Assembly: GCA_028565635.1 (NCBI GenBank)
Contig: JAOXYB010052356.1
Coordinates: 1-11,544 of the forward strand
From: Phoronis ovalis
Lineage: Eukaryota; Phoronida; Phoronidae
Length of the DNA stretch: 11,544 nucleotides
Direction: 5' to 3'
In this document: positions 8,235 through 11,544 of the stretch, piece after piece
How positions within the stretch are numbered: the stretch's first letter is position 1
Layout: each line of letters starts with the position of its first letter
Program-made: the position numbers and the translations under genes
Notes under the pieces: model-generated
What the model was told of the DNA's origin: nothing
Databases searched by the model: none
The model's input: the letters and a program-made list of their open reading frames with translations, nothing else

Positions 8235-8622
8235 GCAAAGTTTTCCTTAATAATCACTGTACAATCTTAAATTCGATTACATGTACAAAATACAAGAACA
8301 ACACTATACAATACATTTGGATTAAAAATTTTGATTGTATGTATCCCTTCACAACTATTTTTCAGTTGCAGGCAAGAATTTTGTGAATCTTGAAAATAAA
8401 CTATATGCTAAATTTTCAAATCAGAGAATATACAAAAATGACTGTATCACAGAATATACAAAAAATGACTGTACATGAGCAATAATTATGAGTAGAAAAA
8501 TATCACCAAAAATCCTGGATGCATATTTTTTTCAATTATACAAGGTGTTAAACCTAACATCTATTTTTCTATTTTTGTCCCTACCACCTTCAATACCCTG
8601 TTTATTGGAAGATAATATTACA
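8235..8622 (-). other. Presumed gene 2 3' UTR
   Basis: This AT-rich stretch runs from the gene 2 stop codon to the distal AATAAA. It holds a 26-base tandem repeat and an alternative AATAAA at 8606-8601. No coding frame is supported. Confidence 0.5.
8425..8476. repeat. Two-copy tandem repeat of about 26 bases
   Basis: Copies at 8425-8450 and 8451-8476 share agaatataca, an A-run of 5 or 6, and tgactgta. It lies in the presumed 3' UTR of gene 2 and looks like a simple local duplication. Confidence 0.75.
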
Positions 8623-8840
8623 TTAAGCATATTGGGTAGGGTAGTAGTAACTGGCACTTCTTGAAACTTCAGTTGCATACTGTTTCCGCCATTTTTCATC
8701 CTTTCTTGCACGATTGCGTTTCACCATCATAAATACAATTATAAGTAGTAAAATAATAGTAAGTATAATTAGCCACACTATAAGTCCTACTATAACGTTA
8801 CGAGTTAGTAAACTGTCGCCTGTAACTTCAGCTGAATTAC
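8623..8840 (-). CDS. Gene 2 last exon: transmembrane helix and tyrosine-rich tail
   Basis: After a tttgtag acceptor the exon encodes GNSAEVTGDSLLTRN, a roughly 25-residue Ile/Leu/Val helix containing one Trp, a strongly basic juxtamembrane stretch (KRNRARKDEKWRKQ) and a C-terminus with five tyrosines (QYATEV..., SYYYPTQYA) before TAA. Topology is type I by charge. The helix aligns with that of gene 1, whereas the tails diverge, suggesting different cytoplasmic partners. Tyrosine phosphorylation is possible but not shown. Confidence 0.88.
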
Positions 8841-10259
8841 CTACAAAGAGATATCATATACATTATTATTATTATTATTAATATACTGTGGTCATTAAAT
8901 GGACTCTTTCTGTCACTAGGATGTTCCTTTTTATTACAATGCATACCTCAAGAAAGTCCTTTTTAATTTTAGTAGCAAACACTTTATAATTAATAATCCA
9001 AATTTTAGCACAAGCAGTTCTTATACAGTAGCAAGGATGAATTTCAGTTTAATACAAATTGCCCCAAATAGATACATACCTCCTTTACCACTAGGATCAC
9101 CTATTGCCAAACAAAGATGGCCACCCTCTGTGTTGATACACTGTTGGTCTTTGGTACACTCACCATTTGTAGAACCACATTCGTCAACATCTGAAATAGG
9201 CAGGAATTTACTATAAGTTTCATTCAAAAGGCGTATTTATGAATCATAATATGCTCCAATAAACATAAGCTGTTGCAAAGAGTAATTCGGAATCTCTCAA
9301 AGGTGATTGTCTTTAATTTTTTTTAATTATTTAAGATTTCACCAGTGGTATTCCTGTGGAATTGCAGTAATGTATATCTAATGTACAACATTGCTACTTA
9401 TATTTCTGATTATAAGAGCAATAGTGTTTCTGATTTACACATCTAAACAAATACAAGATTCTCTACAGAGTTTGGTACTTCTTTTAAACATTGTTTTTAT
9501 CTCTTTAATTGTATTTTCATCGGAAATCTCTCAACAAAGGCTTCTACTTTATATCTTTACAATAACTGAAATTTTACTGTTAGTTAAACTATCCTTGTAA
9601 TTCAGGTATACCTGTAAAGATTTGCTAATCAGAAACTGCTGTAAATGAATTAACCTGGATGACTCGTACAACAATTGCCTCACCTAAGCATGTATGGGTG
9701 TCCGCAGCCAGGTAAAAACCAGGTTTACACAAGCAGTTGTAGCTACCGACATAGTTGGAGCAGAACATTTGACAGTCCCCATTCATAAACTCACATTCGT
9801 TACGATCTGGAACATTCATAAAATAGAAAAATTAAATGTAGAAAAAAATTAAAGGGTAGAAAAATTAAAATGTGGTCAATCTCATATCCTCCTGATATGG
9901 ATGATATGCTTCCTTCATGCTCACTTCAAGCGTACAAACATAAAATTAATTGATAGAATCTTAGACTTTATTATGTGCTTTTTAAAGTCTTCCATATCTG
10001 TGATTCATTCATGTGTACAACAAACAATTTGTTACAGTCCTAGAAAGTAACAATGCTTTCATTATAGGAATCATAAATGTATTTACAAGAACTAGTATAT
10101 AAACACTAGTCATGTTCTAGCAGACAAATGCATTACCTGTACATGTCTTAAGATCTATGTTGAGACGATACCCCTCATTGCAATCACAACGGTAACTTGC
10201 AAAGACGTTGACACATCTATGTTCACATCCACCATTGTTGACAGTACATTCATCATAAT
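8623..10259 (-). CDS. Gene 2: EGF-transmembrane paralogue of gene 1, 5'-partial
   Basis: The 3' half of a second gene with the same design as gene 1. Coding exons are 10259-10137, 9806-9684, 9190-9080 and 8840-8623, all joined in phase 1 by GT-AG introns of 330, 493 and 239 bases. The visible product is two six-cysteine cbEGF domains, a four-cysteine EGF-like unit, a transmembrane helix and a tyrosine-rich tail ending in TAA. The first visible exon enters in phase 1, so at least one coding exon lies upstream; none is visible in the remaining 1285 bases, so it is beyond the window. By homology to gene 1, a collagen region and signal peptide may be there, but this is inference. It is head-to-tail with gene 1, consistent with tandem duplication. 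Confidence 0.85.
8862..8881. repeat. (ATT)n microsatellite
   Basis: About six ATT units in the last intron of gene 2, starting about 20 bases upstream of the acceptor on the minus strand. Length variation here could sit close to the branch point, but no effect can be inferred. Confidence 0.85.
9080..9190 (-). CDS. Gene 2 EGF exon c: four-cysteine EGF-like unit
   Basis: A 111-base phase 1-1 exon, acceptor tttcag, donor GGA G|gtatgt. It begins D-V-D-E-C and keeps cysteines 1-4, but reads H-L-C-L-A-I-G after cysteine 4 where a C-x-C would be expected, so cysteines 5 and 6 are missing. A Gly/Ser-rich link (GDPSGKG) runs to the membrane exon. The aromatic residue of the hydroxylation motif is replaced by His (CINTEGGHLC), which may weaken that motif. 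Confidence 0.85.
9191..9683 (-). other. Gene 2 intron between EGF exons b and c (493 bases)
   Basis: The intron is bounded by gtgagg and tttcag. A hydrophobic open frame on the opposite strand (9391-9600) has no ATG start and is explained by T-rich composition. Confidence 0.8.
9684..9806 (-). CDS. Gene 2 EGF exon b (calcium-binding EGF-like)
   Basis: A 123-base phase 1-1 exon, acceptor ttccag, donor TTA G|gtgagg. It encodes D-R-N-E-C, six EGF cysteines and CSNYVGSYNC, followed by K-P-G-F-Y-L. It corresponds to EGF domain 2 of gene 1, with more divergence than exon a shows. Confidence 0.92.
9807..10136 (-). other. Gene 2 intron between EGF exons a and b (330 bases)
   Basis: The intron is bounded by gtaatg and ttccag. 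AT-rich, with nothing notable. Confidence 0.8.
10137..10259 (-). CDS. Gene 2 EGF exon a (calcium-binding EGF-like)
   Basis: A 123-base phase 1-1 exon, acceptor atttcag, donor ACA G|gtaatg. It encodes D-Y-D-E-C, six EGF cysteines and CVNVFASYRC, a calcium-binding EGF consensus. About 28 of 41 residues match EGF domain 1 of gene 1, making this the positional counterpart. Confidence 0.93.
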
Positions 10260-11544
10260 CTGAAATTGAAATGAAGCAACAATCAGATGTTGTACGGTTG
10301 CTATTTTAATTTTTTTTTGCAATGGTGCTGAATTAGCCTTTCATGATATCCGTCAAGCGTAGTTAAACTGTGACCAGAAATGCATAAGTTTTAAATATTA
10401 AGTGTTACTTGAAGAAGTTCAGTCAATAATCAGAAAATGAGATATAATAATAATTGTAGTGGTAGCACCCTTGTAATACCAAACTTATCTGCTTCGTGTA
10501 TGTCAACTATTTAATTTTACGGTGCTATTCTTTACCCCTCCCAATTTCAATTTTTCAGTGTATTGAACACTGCTGTTCTGCCCTTTTAATTGTTTCAAAG
10601 TTATAATTTGAGTGTACAGTTTTAATATTTCAGTTTTGAAACATTTTTCGATGAAATAAATATTTACTTTACTTTAATGTTATGAAAGTATATGTAAATA
10701 TACACTTTTGGTGATTTGAATGATATTCAAAAAGTCATATGGGATTTCTTTTTCATTCATCCAGGGTTTTTTTCAAATAAATTCTAACACAATTCAAATG
10801 TATTTAAGGAAGTTCCTATGTCATTACTAAGTCATATCATAAAACTTTTAATTTCTATTTAGTCTTTTTACTGCAAATAATATAATTCTAAGGATCCATT
10901 GTATTCAACTGGGCCCAAAATGGTGGCCATCTTGGACTTTTCCAAATGCAAAATTTGATATTTTAAACATTTTATGGAAAACTAAAAAATTTCTTGGCTA
11001 CATTTTATTTCTATAAACCGAATTAAATCATCAAATGTACTAAATTTCAGACTATAAACATTATCAATGAAATAAACCTGTTATTAGATTTTTTTAAATC
11101 ACGAAAATGCTATAGTTCACAAAAAAGTAAAAACAACACAAGTACCCTTGCAGAATGTTTAATAATGTCATAACATATACCAATGTAGAAATGAACTACT
11201 TTATTTGTGCCAATTTTGGAAAGTATCTTTTGAAAATTCAAACTTTTATAAAATTTTAAACTTGGCGCATTTATTTCTCAGGGTTACCTATCTTATAATT
11301 ATGCATATATAAGACTCGGTACAGTTAACTGATGTTTCACATCCACTACCTGATGTTTACACTCAGGTTTTATCTCAGCAATTTTTAACTACCATTCCCA
11401 ACAACCGCCACCAGTTGCTGTTGTACGTTTAGTTAAGGCTAAGCAGGACCCTCATCACTGTTTAAATAAAAATTCGTGAAAAATCTGCATTACATTTTTT
11501 TCACTCAAAAGAGATGTTTTCTAAAACTTTAACATTCAAGCTAT
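10260..11544 (-). other. 5' intron of gene 2, continuing past the window edge
   Basis: Begins beyond the acceptor of EGF exon a and reaches the end of the window without another recognisable exon; no Gly-X-Y or cysteine-patterned frame was found. It contains the YY1-like near-palindrome. It is at least 1285 bases, longer than any other intron seen here. Confidence 0.6.
10915..10935. repeat. Near-palindrome with opposed YY1-like half sites
   Basis: CCAAAATGG-TGG-CCATCTTGG is an inverted repeat of nine bases with one mismatch around a 3-base spacer. Each half resembles the YY1 core AAnATGGC. It sits in the long 5' intron of gene 2 and may belong to an old repeat element. Confidence 0.45.

Noticed and set aside
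9391-9600. Very hydrophobic plus-strand frame
   Set aside because: It begins at TTG rather than ATG, lies inside a gene 2 intron and reflects T-rich composition.
2359-10259. The whole set of exons as one large gene
   Set aside because: Gene 2 ends with a membrane helix and a stop, and gene 1 begins with its own ATG and signal peptide, so two genes are the simpler reading.
1-11544. CRISPR arrays, bacterial operons, rRNA or prophage
   Set aside because: No repeat-spacer pattern, no ribosome-binding-site-led ORFs, and clear spliced animal exons throughout.

Overview
This is eukaryotic, almost certainly animal, genomic DNA. It is AT-rich and non-coding for most of its length. Short exons sit on the minus strand between GT-AG introns of about 240 to 760 bases, and they encode extracellular animal modules: a secretion signal, collagen Gly-X-Y repeats, calcium-binding EGF-like domains and single-pass membrane anchors. 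A CTCF-like motif would fit a bilaterian invertebrate, but the sequence does not settle the phylum.

The main content is two tandem paralogous genes, both on the minus strand. Gene 1 (2359-6433) can be assembled completely from seven exons. Their coding lengths (61, 116, 352, 123, 123, 123 and 206 bases) sum to 1104, an exact multiple of three, giving a 367-residue protein. Its order is signal peptide, 51 uninterrupted Gly-X-Y triplets, two calcium-binding EGF domains, a third EGF-like unit with only four cysteines, a transmembrane helix and a short basic tail. Gene 2 (8623 to at least 10259) lies upstream and shows only its 3' half: two EGF exons, a four-cysteine EGF-like exon and a membrane/tail exon clearly related to that of gene 1. 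Its 5' exons, possibly including collagen exons, lie beyond the right edge.

Region by region: 1-2247 is mostly intergenic. It holds a possible broken coding relic on the minus strand (93-520) and a possible 46-residue membrane ORF on the plus strand (791-931). Gene 1 and its 3' UTR follow (2248-6433). The spacer 6434-8228 contains a close CTCF/YY1-like match near an AP-1 site. Gene 2 then runs from 8229 past 10259, and 10260-11544 looks like one long intron of gene 2. An almost perfect 99-base hairpin lies in the intron between the two collagen exons of gene 1.

The two genes appear to encode type I membrane proteins that display an EGF stalk, and in gene 1 a collagen rod, outside the cell. 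Adhesion, matrix attachment or recognition are plausible roles, but the sequence does not establish one. I do not recognise a named gene with this architecture.
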